NCBI GenBank assembly: GCA_032158125.1 | Contig: JASKOT010000007.1 | Location: forward strand, 620,001-684,000 | Length of the DNA stretch: 64,000 bases | Direction: 5' to 3' | Source of the DNA: Papiliotrema nemorosa | Taxonomy: Eukaryota > Basidiomycota > Tremellomycetes > Tremellales > Rhynchogastremaceae | Part shown: piece after piece, positions 45,371 through 57,292 of the stretch | Layout: every line of letters begins with the position of its first letter | Position numbering within the stretch: the stretch's first letter is position 1 | The notes under the pieces: model-generated | Seen by the model: the letters and a program-made list of their open reading frames with translations, nothing else | What the model was told of the DNA's origin: nothing | Databases searched by the model: none | Position numbers and translations under genes: made by a program

Positions 45371-48300
45371 CTACTTTGTTTCCCTCCCTCTTCGTTTCTT
45401 CGGACAAGTACACATCTTTTCCATCAACCCCTCGTGTTTTGACCTCTTAACGGCTTCTTCACACGCCCTCCTGATGGCTAGACTGGCAGTCTCTGCCTCA
45501 GCGCGTGCAACCACCATCTCGTGCATGATCACTACTATCAGCACAGATCACTCCCTTCTTTCCCGTCCTGCCACTCCATGCCAGAGCGAGTAGCGGGAAC
45601 GGATCAGAGAGTAGACTTACCTAACGCGGTATGGGTATCTGGTCGGACAATCTCCCAGTGATGACATCCGCGTTTATAGATCATCTCAGACCATACAGTC
45701 CTAGGATGAGGACTCGTTTCTCCTGGTCCGACACAGAACGTATTTAAGAAGGGAAGGATGGTCGAATCGTATATCCCTTTGAGAACTTCGAGGTTGTAGT
45801 TCGAGTCGACCAAGATAGCGCCAAACACGGCATTTACCACGTCGGCCAGGAACTATCATCAGCGCCGATCATACACCACCTCATAGCCATCGACCACATG
45901 CACCGCGCAGAGATGCGAAGAAGGGAATCCAGTATGACTTGAAACTTGAACTCACATGGACACTTGGGACGTTCGACCAGAACTCAAGTTTCGCCTGATC
46001 GTCCTTTTCACCATCTGCCATTCTCTTGGCGCCCTCGACAGCTTTCGCGAATCGCTTGACGAGTCCATGCTGCTCTACCGTCACGTCCGTCACATAATCG
46101 TGCAACCCGTTGATTACGCAAAAGGCAGCAAGAGTCTGGTCCCCATGTCGAGAATGTCGCATGACGGTCAGTGAACCCGGGCTCTCGGTCGGGTATCGAT
46201 TGTACAGTCCTTCAATCATGACTGGACGTAAGCTTCCACCTCTGCGATTCAGTCAGCTCACAATAGTCCAAGACCGCATCGCCGAGGATCTTGAATTGCA
46301 AGAAACGTCCTCGACGGATAGGGTCAAGGTCCATGCTCTGCTCTTCAGCCTAGAGTCGATGGGCCAGGAGACGCACCAGGGCATTACGACCGTGTTGCGG
46401 AACTGCGAATTCCCATCCGAGCGCGGTGATCGGTGCCACCCGCCCACCTTGAGAGACGAAGTTCTCAATACCCGCTCTGAGCTTTTCATTCTGGAGCCGC
46501 GTATGTTCCGTCACGTCGGACCATCGAGTCATCCCCTCGATGGGAATGTTGAAGGTGTGGATGGCCGTAATCGCTCCGTCGATTTGCGAGCCGGAAGATA
46601 GGTACGCCGCGCCAATCAGAGATTCACAAACGTCCGCCACGGTCTGAGAGTCAGCCATGTTTCAGCCCAATTTTTTAGCGAGATGCGGAACACGGTCGGG
46701 ATGTGGATAGTGATGTTAGTCACAATGCGGAGAACTTGCCTTGCTCCCTCCGTGAAAGGTGATAGTGGTCATGGGAAGACTCACTTTATCACCTAGACTC
46801 TGTCGTAGGAATTGAGGATCGTCCGGTCGAGGTTTCTTTGTACTCCAAGTATGGGTCATATACTTGTCCGGATGGTTTCCTTGGGTCGGACTGGTCGGAA
46901 CATCCGCCGTCTCGAGTCCTGGTCGAGGTGTCGTCTCGCGAGTGGCGCTGGTACCTTCACCTCCGGCTCCTTTCGCATCTTCGACAGTTGGGGTATTCTC
47001 CGACTCTGTATGCTGTTCGAGAGCCCGCCAATTCATCGGTAACCATTCCTTTGCTTTACCGCTCGCAGCTCGGATGAAGGGTACGACACCCGCTTCGATC
47101 GCTCGTGCCTGGAGGGTCCGGTTGGAAACCATGACTTGTCGATCTTGATGTAGCTTGTCCCAATCGACGGGTCCTTCTGGCAGGGTGTATAGTATCCAAA
47201 CGGCAATGATGAATTTGAGCAGCATATCCCCCAACATCTCTAAACGCTGATATGACCTCATGTGGTTCTTCCCGTGAGATGTCGGGCAAGTGAGGGCTAA
47301 CAGAGCGAGGTCGACTTGAATGGGCGGGTTGAAGATGTGTTCGGACATGTCTCGAGCTACGAGCAAATTGTCGATATACTCCAGTAATGAAGGTAGGAAA
47401 GTGGCTGTTTTGTATACCGACGCAGAGAGGACGTGTCGATGGACTAGCTCGGGTATGGCGAATTTGTCTTGAAGAGTGGGTTTGACGAGAGAAGCGATAA
47501 ACCCACCATGTTTCGACCCTTTCGCTTCGATCCCTTGAAAGACCGGTTGGTTGTGGTCGGTGAGTTCCACATTGAGTGTGTACATGGCGGCAATGGGTTT
47601 CTCGGTGTAAGGATCCGGCGAATCAGGTTTGAGGTCTCGCCGAAGTTTGTCAATGTACACCCGTCGAGCAAACTCGTACCGAGGGGTAGTCATGGCGTCC
47701 ACAGCTTCTTCCTCCAATTTGTCGGGATCATCAAACGAGAATGGGGTCCAGACATGTTCTTGACACGCGCGATCAATCTCGTCCCATGCGATAGACTTTC
47801 GTCGGACTTTCTCATCGGTCCCGATTTTGAAACCTCGAATCATGGGCACAACGAGCCATTTGGACGTTTCCAAATCCCCCTCGGCGGGTTTGTTGACTTG
47901 AGCACGGATCAGCCGGTTGGTGAATGACATGACCTTTTGCAGTTGTCCCTCTTCCCACGGCCTCATCTTTCGTCCTCGGACCAGTCGGATGGAATATCCC
48001 AAGGCTTGTTCTTGAGTACCTAGACCGGGGATGACCATATCGATGATCTTCTCTGTGGACACGGTGAAGACGGGCAACGGTCTCGCAGTGATAAGACACA
48101 TGACCCTACATTCTGCCGACTTGGCCGCGAGTTCACCCTTGAGTCGAACCTCAATCAACGTCGGCCATATCGCGTTAGGTCGTATAGACGTGAGGTGATC
48201 CCAGAACGCCGCATGGGGGATATGGGGGTACTCTGCAATACCCTTGAAGACCGGGTCGACGCCCACTCCGGGTGGTTTGGTCGGTGACGTTCGAGCAAGG

Positions 48301-49325
48301 TAAGACTTGCCGAATTCTGTAGCCTTCTGTCGTACTTCATCGGGATCATCCCGACCCATGAGACTCGCTATTCTCTTTTGAAAATGCTCTCCGGTCTGTA
48401 TGGCTCTTTTCTCTCGTCTACCCGTAATTCTGTTCTTGGGCGTGAGAGATTCGTCAATCTCACCCATTGTCATGAGTTGACGTACACCCGCGAAAGCCGC
48501 ATGTTTCTTGGCGATATCCTTGGAACGCCATCCGATCCCGGGCGAAGTGATCGATCCCAGGGCGGAGGGTTTGGGCAGGGTGATGGTGCAGTGATACAGC
48601 GCCTCTGGAGGGGGTTGATGGGCTTGTGATTGCGGTAGAGGTCCAGGGTGAGAAGGGAACCGGGGCGAGGGGATGAGGGTGAAGGTGGATTGCATCCTGA
48701 ACCGAGTCGGGTCCAGGTTGAACGATTGGAGGTAAGAGGACAAGACGAAGCCTGCATTCTGGAGGTTGAGCTTTGTCCCGGTAGACGTGGTGTATGTGAG
48801 GTGTGTGTCGGAATAAGGCAGCTCGTCCTGATCTGGCGGTCGGGAGGGGGTGAGGTGAGCAGGAGTGGGCGAGGGGCCAAGGGGAGTCGATGGTGGGACA
48901 GTCATGGCGTCTAGACTGGTCGAAGGTGTAGGAGTACCGTCCAAATGGTTCAAGATGTAGCTACCAAGGGTGCGTGTCGATATCGAGTGACCAGGAGAGG
49001 GATCAGGATGAGAAGAGGATAACAAACTCTCCTCTCGTCGTCGTCGTTGACCCCGTCGTCGCTGTCGTTTGGAGGGCGCAGGCACGTCGATGCGATCGAG
49101 CAGAGCATCCTCATGGAGGGAGCCTCGAGGCTCATCACTCGTCCCTATCCCATCATTCTCCGGTATTCCAATGGACGCATGCTTCCGCCGAGGCATCCTT
49201 CGCTGATCCCGTGGTGCTACATGTGCATATACCGTTGAGATTCGCTGTTCATCGTCGACGTCTTCGAGGTGGTTGACGAGGTTGACCTCGGACTTTTTTT
49301 GGGAAAGCTGTTTACCCATTTCCAT
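45371..49325 (-). CDS. Dicer, helicase-less, with a degenerate second RNase III domain
   Basis: Start at 49325. A basic N-terminus (SKRQRRRGQRRRREE, about residues 85-100) leads to a Dicer dimerisation domain (TGTKLNLQNAGFVLSSYLQS, YHCTITLPKP, DIAKKHAAFAGVRQLM) and a platform/PAZ-like part (WPTLIEVRLKGEL, KWLVVPMIRGFK). RNase IIIa has SYQRLEMLGDMLLKF and, after a ~140-nt intron, TVADVCESLIGAAYL, so its four key carboxylates are present. RNase IIIb has FLQFKILGDAVLDYF and LADVVNAVFGAILVDS: the Glu of the first motif is Lys and the Glu of the second is Asn. Splicing at the end gives ALVIMHEMVVARAEAETASL and a terminal CTCPKKRRGR, as in other fungal Dicers. There is no helicase, and no room for one: the neighbour starts 33 bp away. 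Partner of the Argonaute 16 kb away is inferred. Confidence 0.9.
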
Positions 49326-49358
49326 CTTCTTGCACCCCTCTCACCCAGCCCTCGGGCT

Positions 49359-51631
49359 ATGGCTTTGGCGTATCGACACTCGAGTCGAGCCGCCCTTAGA
49401 CATGTGCTAAATCTCACCTTGGAGAGGTATAGCCACTGCGCGCGCTCGTTACATACGTTAGGGGCAGAAGACGATTCTTTGTCGAGGTCGTTCGGTCAGG
49501 CTGGGACGTCCAATTCGCCCTTTCCGTGTTCGGCTACGAGTACAGTTAGACCTCTTGCCACGAAGGAGACGAGTATTCTCCGATACGATGTGGAGAAAAG
49601 GAGCACGGTCACTGGAACCACTGATACTCCCATTCATGCAGAGTCCTCTCGCAATCCTCATCGTACCGAAACCAAGGTACGTCCACTTTGGATACTCGTC
49701 CACTCTGTCACTCATCATAGCAGCTGGACCGCTCTGCTCTCCTCGATGCAATCATGCAAACTCCCAAGAACCACCACAGAAATATTCTCAGCCGCATCAA
49801 GACCTACATCGCTACCCTCCACACGACACACCTCTCATCTCTATCGTCTACAGAACTACGCCGTATCATCCGCAACCTGGTATCGGTGATGCGGCATGCG
49901 AGGCCTGATCACTGGACTCGCAGGATAGAGAGACCTCATCGGTCCATTAGGATGGCTTTTGGAGCTATCACAAGGTGCTTGGCCGTGTTGGCAGAAAGGG
50001 GAGATCTGTCTGGAGTCATGGAAGCGAAGGAGTTCGACTTGATCTTCTACAGCTTGGCCAGACGCCCGTTTCTCGAACAGAGAGCTGCAAAGGATGATGT
50101 ACAAGGGCGTGTGGTGTCCGCGTCAACAGAGACTTCGCCCACAGCTACAACATCGGCCAGAGCAACAGCTACATCCGACCTCTTTCCTGTTTTTGACCAC
50201 AACCTGCGGACCGGACCCATAAGGCAGGGCATACCTATGGACGACCTCACCATCCAAAGTGTCCTCGCGATCATCAAATCTCTCTCCCTCGTCCCGACTG
50301 TCGAATCCCTCGAACACATCGCGGCGGCAAAATCAGTCCGTCTCGTACCGACCTTTCCTCATGCTGTATCACGCCGAAGAGCCCTCGGAACCACATACCG
50401 CTCAATAGTCCTGCAAACTGCGCAAACGTGGCGCGAGCGATTGGGGTGGATGGAATCAATGTGTGCTGTTCAACCTGATTTTGAACTGACTGGGCGATAC
50501 GAAGAGGAGGTGATGAGGACGTTTGATGAGGCCGAGGTCGTCTTTGCAGGGTGTGAGAAGAGAGGTTCAGCTGGATTGGCGGTGTGGGAAGAGCTGGAGA
50601 TCGAGCTGAGGGAATGGAGGTGGAGACTGGACGAGCTGGTCCGGAAAAAGGCGAAGGTGTTGGCGCCGCATTTGAAGGCTTTGGACGAATTGCGAGACGG
50701 TCAAAGTCTCGTCAAGCTCGATATGGAACAGTGTGTGTCAAGCGTGGGGGGGAATATCCCGAGGAAATATTCAGCGGCGCTCTTCCTCTTACGATACTCC
50801 CTTCTCTCTGACGCCCTACAATCAAGGACCTCCTTGCCCGAGCTAGGACTGCCTAACGGGGCACGACGGGACGCCCTCGACTTCTTGCGGATCATCATCG
50901 GTAATCCAACTGTGAGCAAAGACAACGACCCTCCGATACAGGTGCCCGACCAATATGAAAGCGGACAGGCTGAAGCTATCGGCGAGGCCGTGAAGTACTT
51001 GCGGAACACATACCACGTTCACGGTCAGTTCGACAAGCTGTTGAATCTCATCCACCTTCTTTCCCTGCCCTCGCCCTCGTCATCGCCAATACAGGAACCA
51101 TCCTCGTCGTCTCCCGAGCGCATCTCACAGGAGCTGTCACCGAGCACGACGCGGCGTCTCCCCCCAAACATCCACTCTACTCTTCTTACCACCGCCACTA
51201 ACCGCGACCAATTCCGTCGACTCGTCCTTCGCTTGGTCCATTTTCCTCCGCCCTCTTCACCACCTAAAGTGGATTACACCACCCGCCGACTGATACTTAC
51301 TCAGGCTCGGATATCGCAAGATGTCCCCTGGCCCATCAGTGATCCAGCATTGTCGACCCTCCCCACTGAGATGAGGGATATCTTGGTGTCATCAGGATGG
51401 GTGGGTCTGGTCTTGGCGTTGTTCGAGAAGTGGGGTGTGGGGATCCCCCAAACGTCGTGGGAAAGCTTCAAGGCGGCGCAGGTAGAGAGAGACGCAGCTG
51501 GGGTCGAAAAGACGAAGGAGGCGATGGCACGGTGGAGGAGAAGTAAGCCGTTGAAAGTGCCCGGCACCGCAGCTACCATCAACGCGCCACTCAGAGATCC
51601 ATTATTGGCACGGCGTCCTCGGAAGAGGTGA
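49359..51631 (+). CDS. Hypothetical, probably mitochondrial, helical-repeat protein
   Basis: Two exons joined by an intron at about 49678-49721 (TETK|QLDRSALLDAIMQTPK). The start at 49359 gives a classic presequence, rich in Arg, Ala, Ser and Leu with no acidic residue (MALAYRHSSRAALRHVLNLT). The rest, about 730 residues in all, is mostly helical (ELRRIIRNLVSVMRHARPDH, RSIRMAFGAITRCLAVLAER, WEELEIELREWRWRLDELVR) with a Ser/Pro-rich loop near 51070-51140 and a basic C-terminus (LLARRPRKR). The architecture resembles fungal PPR-like mitochondrial RNA factors, but I see no clear PPR signature. Mitochondrial location is inferred from the presequence. Confidence 0.6.
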
Positions 51632-51754
51632 GCTCTTGGCTACCTGCTTTCGAGGCACATGCATTGAAAATTATCTTACGTCTATGCATGATGCTCTATG
51701 ATACAATATTGGGTCTAGGTCTAACAAGGGAACTCGTTCAACGTCGGAGGGCCA
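51632..51754. other. Very short convergent spacer
   Basis: Only about 120 bp between the two stop codons, so the 3' UTRs must overlap or be very short. Confidence 0.5.
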
Positions 51755-53319
51755 TTAATGTAATCGCGCATCCGCTCTCGGGCGAGGAGAAGGTGGTGGA
51801 GAAGGAGGAAGTGGGATCCTAGCTGCCAATTGAGCTTCTGTCAAAGCGCTGAAATCGATTGGTCGAGGTCCACCTTGAGACCTGTCTACGCCGTGTGGAG
51901 AGACGGTCGGTGGACGACGCCGTATGTCCTGCACGGCCGCCTGCCATTCGTCTCGGATCAAAGGGTGGGAGGATATTGTCGATTCCACCATGACTGAAAT
52001 CAGCGCTGCCTTCTATCCCCCGAGCAGCAGTATGAGTAGACGAGGGACTTACTATTCTCAATCTGTGAACAAAGATCGTATTGAGCTTGTAGAGGATTGG
52101 CAGATCTCGACAAGATAGGTATGACCTCTCCATGAAACTGCCTCGCCGCTGGATATCAACATTGCCCCACCTCCCAAGTAAAGCGGATCACCTTCATTCT
52201 CTATACCCTTCACCAATCCCAGCACTCGAGCATAAATCTCTTTCTCACTTTGTCGTTTGGGCGCCCAGACACCCGATAATTGCGTGATGCCAATGCTCAT
52301 ACTTGCCCAAAGACGATGTATAGTTCGTATCCATATAAACTGCGGGATGTCCGTCCATCTCCTGGGGACTATCCAAGAGAGTTGAGGGAGGATGGGGAGT
52401 GTACCGGGATTAGGGGTCGGAGAGAGGACGAGGGAGAGCTCCATCGTGAGGAGGAGGATGAACAGGGTGTATCGCCACTTTGATCAGTTCCACCACTCAC
52501 CGCGCACGTCTGCTCGAGAGAAAGGTGGGAAGCAAAAGCGATGGGGTACTCACGTAAGTACCATGGCTCAATTGGCCGGTGACTGCCGATCAGAGCCGAG
52601 GATATGTTGATTGTGTTGAAGCGCTTACTGGTGAGGAGGAGCATAAATCCCGCAGAGACGATATGGAACCCCAGGGAATGCAAAAGTCCAGTGTACATGA
52701 AATCCTTGACAGTCTTGGCTTTCCGATGTAGAATGTCCGGTCCGAAGCTGTAAGGTATATCAGTTCATATCACTGACCGCCAAAGTCTTTTGGAAAAACC
52801 CCTCGGGAGGAACTTACCGGTCGTAGGCGTATCTCTTGACCGGATCGGTGAGAGTTTCATATGATTGTCGAATGAGGATGAAGAGATCTTCGTTCCCTGG
52901 GTTTCTGTCTGGGTGGTATCGTCTAGACCTGGAGAGTCAGCACCCAATTACCTACTCGAGTACACTTCGGTTGGGTGAAGCGCCAGGAGTGTGCTATGTC
53001 AAGACGACACCTGGAGCAACGACGACACTTACAAACCTCTGAAGGCCTTCTTAAGCCCATCATCGTCCACCCCTCTGCCTACAGCCAACAATGCATACAT
53101 ATCCTCGCCTACCCCTACATCGCTCTGAACAAATGTCCATCCAATATAACCCACCACGAGGAGTGTGTAAGCCCAACGATGGTTTTTGGCGTATTGCGGG
53201 GATCCTTGAGGTGCTGGAGGGAAGAGAGACGGGAGGTAGGTGGTCAAGTAGGGTAAGACGAAAGCGGTGAGTTGAGAAGGGATAAAGGACCATAAGAACG
53301 GGGTGAGCAGGGCGCTCAT
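51755..53319 (-). CDS. Membrane-bound J-domain protein
   Basis: Multi-exon gene starting [20 protein letters not shown] (53319). The N-terminal part is hydrophobic, and a second helix ([20 protein letters not shown]) precedes the J domain: [36 protein letters not shown] with HPD intact, and [21 protein letters not shown] further hydrophobic stretch follows ([20 protein letters not shown]), then a cytosolic or lumenal tail ending in a Pro/Arg-rich sequence ([19 protein letters not shown]). It would recruit Hsp70 at a membrane, most likely the ER, as in Erj5- or Sec63-type proteins. I cannot name an ortholog. The intron positions in the 3' third are not all resolved. Confidence 0.72.
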
Positions 53320-53683
53320 GGTGTGCCGATGCCTTGTCGCAGCCCCCTTCGACAGCCCAAGGATCTTTATGCGTCTCTCAAGCTGCTCTACCACCAGGCC
53401 AATCTACTCCACCTTTCTGTCCTGTCGTCGTCGCGGGTGTAGCTGGCTTCGTCGTCGCCGTCGCTGTCGTCGAGTGCTGCTGCGGCGAAGTCCGCATTCG
53501 GCGATGCGTCACCCTTGCTCGTCTTCTCGGGCAGTGCACCCTTTGTACTTGTTGTTGACCATCACTCTCTGACTCTTGAACCACTCAAGTCGGCATCAGA
53601 GCAGTGGAAGACAGACCAGAGCATTGTTTTCTCGATCGACACAGAACCGGAACGCAATTGGGATCCAAATCCCCCCCTTGACC
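53320..53683. other. Divergent intergenic region, 0.36 kb
   Basis: Shared promoter region of the J-domain (-) and carrier (+) genes. No specific sites recognised. Confidence 0.45.
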
Positions 53684-54891
53684 ATGTTCGAATTCCTCCT
53701 CACTCTCCTCCTCGCCATTTTCCTCATGGTGGTCCTCATGGGCCTAGGAGTGATAGTCACCATGCCCTTTCATGGGGCTCTAGTTCGTCTCAGGGCAAAT
53801 TACAACCCTCGAGCTGTCGGGTTGGAAGGTACAGAGAATAGGTGAGTGGTCATCCTGCGCTGGGCGGGTGGCCAGGGTTGCGCTTACATGTAGAGTTGGA
53901 CCGACGTTACATACCCTCTTCGGTACGTTGAGGCGGACGAAAAGGCTAGAAGGATGGTACGGGCTTTACAAAGGTGAGAGAACGATCCACAATGCTTTCG
54001 TCTCATCATGGCTTGTATGCCGGTTGAGGCGTGGGCTGACGACAGGCTCATACCCCATGTTGATCTTTGTGACACTGGTGTCTATCGCATCCATCATCTT
54101 TGTAGGAGGATCTTCCACTCGAGGACCAAAGGGAACGTACAGCGTGCCGGAAGCTGGGGGTATCAGGATGGGCATCTTCACCATTGTCCTCACGGCCATC
54201 TCGCTCCCCATGACGATCATCATTAATCGGTACGTGTAATTCACACATTGACCTTATTTCCACATGGTCCATCAGTTACGATTCCCGCACTACATCTATC
54301 TTCAACTTATTTGTCGTGGCTTTTCGTTTGAGCTGACAGTCCAGATCCATCATCACACCTTACAAACTCCCGCTTCAACCCCGAACGTCCCTCCGAGTCT
54401 TACTCTCCCAACACGAGCTGTCAAAGCCTTACACCCTCTATCTCAACCCCGGTCTACTCACCACCACCCTCCTCCACTCGTTCTGCGTCACCATATTAGC
54501 CCGCACCATGCGAGTCTTCTTCCTCGGCTCCCCTGTCCTTGAAGACGACATTGGGTACTCGAACGTTGCATACTGGCGATGGGCCCTGTTCCTCATCTTC
54601 CAAGCTCTCGCTACGGGTTACCTTGCCCCGTTAGAGGTAGTAGCGACGAGGTTGTCCGTTCAGCCCAATACGGGTGGATTCGATGTTGTTCCAGGGGAAG
54701 AAGAGGCTATCCCGGAAGGAGTGAGTTATGCGGGGACAGACGAGGATGTGATTGGGTTGAGACCTACTACGGAGCCTTATGAGGGGTTGTTGGATTGTGG
54801 AAGAAAGGTGATTGAGGAGGAAGGATGGCAGAGTTTGTATAGAGGTTGGTGGTGGACCATGGGAGGGAATGTCTTTGGTGTGTTTTCGTAG
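53684..54891 (+). CDS. Atypical mitochondrial carrier family (SLC25-like) protein
   Basis: Four exons. Start at 53684 (MFEFLLTLLLAIFLMVVLMG). Carrier-like features: GPTLHTLFGTLRRTKRLEGW followed by YGLYKGSYPML, LAPLEVVATRLSVQPN in the third part (the P-x-D/E-x-x-x-x-R signature), and CGRKVIEEEGWQSLYRGWWW near the end. The first and second repeats keep the 'GxxxLYKG' element but not a clean PxDxxK signature. The product is about 330 residues and ends at TMGGNVFGVFS. The degenerate signatures recall outer-membrane carrier relatives such as Ugo1/SLC25A46 rather than classical transporters. That comparison is tentative. Confidence 0.65.
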
Positions 54892-55185
54892 AGTGCGGTC
54901 CGATCATACGACGAGGAGGGAATTATCGAGTGAGAGATTTAGAAGCAACAAGTGGAAGAAGCAGAACATCATAGCATGCAAAACAATGCACATCTCAGCA
55001 ATTTTACATGCTTTGCTCAATACACCACATGGCATGAATATCTATGGAACGGCACCATGTCAAGATAGATAAGTATCAGTACTGTAAGGTCCGTCGGCAA
55101 GAGACGTGTATTCTCGTGCAGGGTATCCACCTATATCGTCTTCTCCCTATGTATGCTCTTGCACCGCCTCAATGCGCAACGGGAC
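54892..55185. other. Convergent spacer
   Basis: 3' flanks of the carrier and the methyltransferase. No gene seen. Confidence 0.5.
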
Positions 55186-57292
55186 TCAAAATCCCGCCCC
55201 AGTCCCCGTCAAGCCAGTCTGATCAGGGGTATAGCTATAATTGAAACATTGTTGAGCGAGGTTAAACGTCGATACCCTCCTCAGAGGATTAGGCAAGCTA
55301 GGGTCGATAGTCACGCCTGGTCGGTCGAGAGAGATTTCCAGGGTTATATCATATGACCTGGAATCATTCACCTTTAATAAGCATCAGCCTGCAGGTCTTC
55401 GAAGAGTGTAGACTTTCCTCGCGTGACGGAGGACAAGGAGAGTGTAGGGAGACACCTCGACTCACCTTGAAAGTCAGTTGACCGATTACGAGTTCGCCTT
55501 TGTTGGCCGCCAGCGGCTCGGATAACAACAATCTCGCTTGTCTGGGGTGTCAGATGCACGAGCTCAGCGAAGATGCGTGATACTGACTGCCAATGAGATC
55601 TAGGAGCTACCGGATCAGCTCATCTCATTCTGCAGCTTGACACCAAAACTCACCTGAAGGGCCCGTGGATAACCTGACGGGCAAACCCCTCTCGGGCGGA
55701 ACAGGCATTTCCACAGGGTTTAAACCATTATCGATATTACTCATCCACGGCCAAGTGGGCGGTTTGGGCATGATGCTATACTCCCATTTCTCGGTGATTG
55801 AAGGATCATCTATTGCGTGTTGGGGGATGAGAGTGGTTCGAGGAAAGAAATCTAGGTCAAACCACGATGCGAGCTGGATCATTAGCTCTAAACATACGCT
55901 CTTCACCACTTTGACACCTCTGCGCGTTCGCAATATGGGAAGGTAGGGAGAGAGAGGTAGGAGAGATTGGAAGGGACATTGGCATGTCAAAGATGAGAGA
56001 ATATGATATGAGTGGGCAAAACTTACCCCGTGGATCAGAGCGGTGCGCTGCACCACAAACTGAATGGGCACCGTGAACTCTTCCAAATCTCTCTTGGTGA
56101 CGGTATGAAAGTCGAAAGATTTCGGTGGACACGGGACGTCGAGTAGAGAATTCGGTGGGAACATGCCCACGATGGGTTGAGCTGCGTGTCAGGTCTGACA
56201 AAAAGTGGCCGATATATCCAAAGGAGAGGAAGGAGTCGATGGGGGAAACACACATACCGAACACCTCTTCTCTTGCTACGGCGTACAGATCCCTGAAATC
56301 TGTGCCGAACAGAGTCGCATTGAAGAATTGGGCCTGCACATATCAGTCGCCTCGCATGAAGAATGGATCGAAAATGGATCACCTTTTGGTCCGTCTCATT
56401 ATACAAGGCTTCATCGGTGAATGGCGCGAAGAAGATATGCCCAGCGGAAGGCAACATCTGTCCACCAGGTTTGAGGAACCTATCCCGAGCCTCAATAAAC
56501 GATTCAACCTATCATCAATGCCCGGATCCATCCCGCACGCAGCGCGCTCTAAGAGTTGAGCAGCTGACGAGACTCACCATTCGCTCGTGTAGGAGCATCA
56601 CGCCTATGGGCTCTGAAATGATCGTATCCACTTTACCGCTCTCCAAGACTTTCGTCTGAATCTCTGGATCTTCTACCATCCCCCGGACTATCCTGATTTT
56701 GTCCTTGAGATGGGGGTTCGTTCGACCTGCGTTGGCGCTGTCCACCAGCTATCATCAGCTCATACAGAAACCTCCAAATACCAATTGTATCTTCTCCGCC
56801 ATAGAGGACGCTTCTAGCGCAATCACCTCTTTCGCACCCGCCTGAGCCGACATGTAAGACAATATCCCCGACCCTTCATTGTCAGCTACTTTTCACCATC
56901 CCTCATTTTCGTACCGGCCCCAACGTCCAGTACGACTTTGTTGGTGAAAGCCACGAGAGCGTTACCCAATATCGCTTTTCTATACGTCCCTGTCCGGCTG
57001 ATATCGCCTATCATATTGGCTCTACAGCGTCAGACAAGAACTTCACCCATGCATCCAGACAATTAGATGTCCGAGTGGTAGATAGCTAGACAGGACGAAC
57101 TGGTTTTGGAGGGACGAGTAAAAGTTGAAGTAGAAATCATGATCTTTGGTCATATCTTTCTTCCTGCGTAGTCAGTCGAGCGCAACGCGGGTAGCTATAC
57201 TCTATGATAGGGCGTTTGGAAATGTAGACTCACTGTTCACTGCTACTCGACGGCCCGTCTTTGGGTCGTTGGTCATGTTGGTCGAGGTCCAT
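55186..57292 (-). CDS. Protein arginine N-methyltransferase, CARM1/PRMT4 type
   Basis: Multi-exon class I PRMT. Start at 57292 ([20 protein letters not shown]). Exon 2 has [20 protein letters not shown]. The SAM site reads VVLDVGAG, then after a short intron [20 protein letters not shown]. The double-E hairpin is [13 protein letters not shown], followed by [20 protein letters not shown]. The beta-barrel has [20 protein letters not shown] and [20 protein letters not shown]. The end is reached only if the last intron runs to 55370: [21 protein letters not shown], the CARM1-type C-terminus, stopping at 55186. An in-frame stop at 55374 is intronic. It would asymmetrically dimethylate arginines in histones or RNA-binding proteins. 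Confidence 0.88.
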
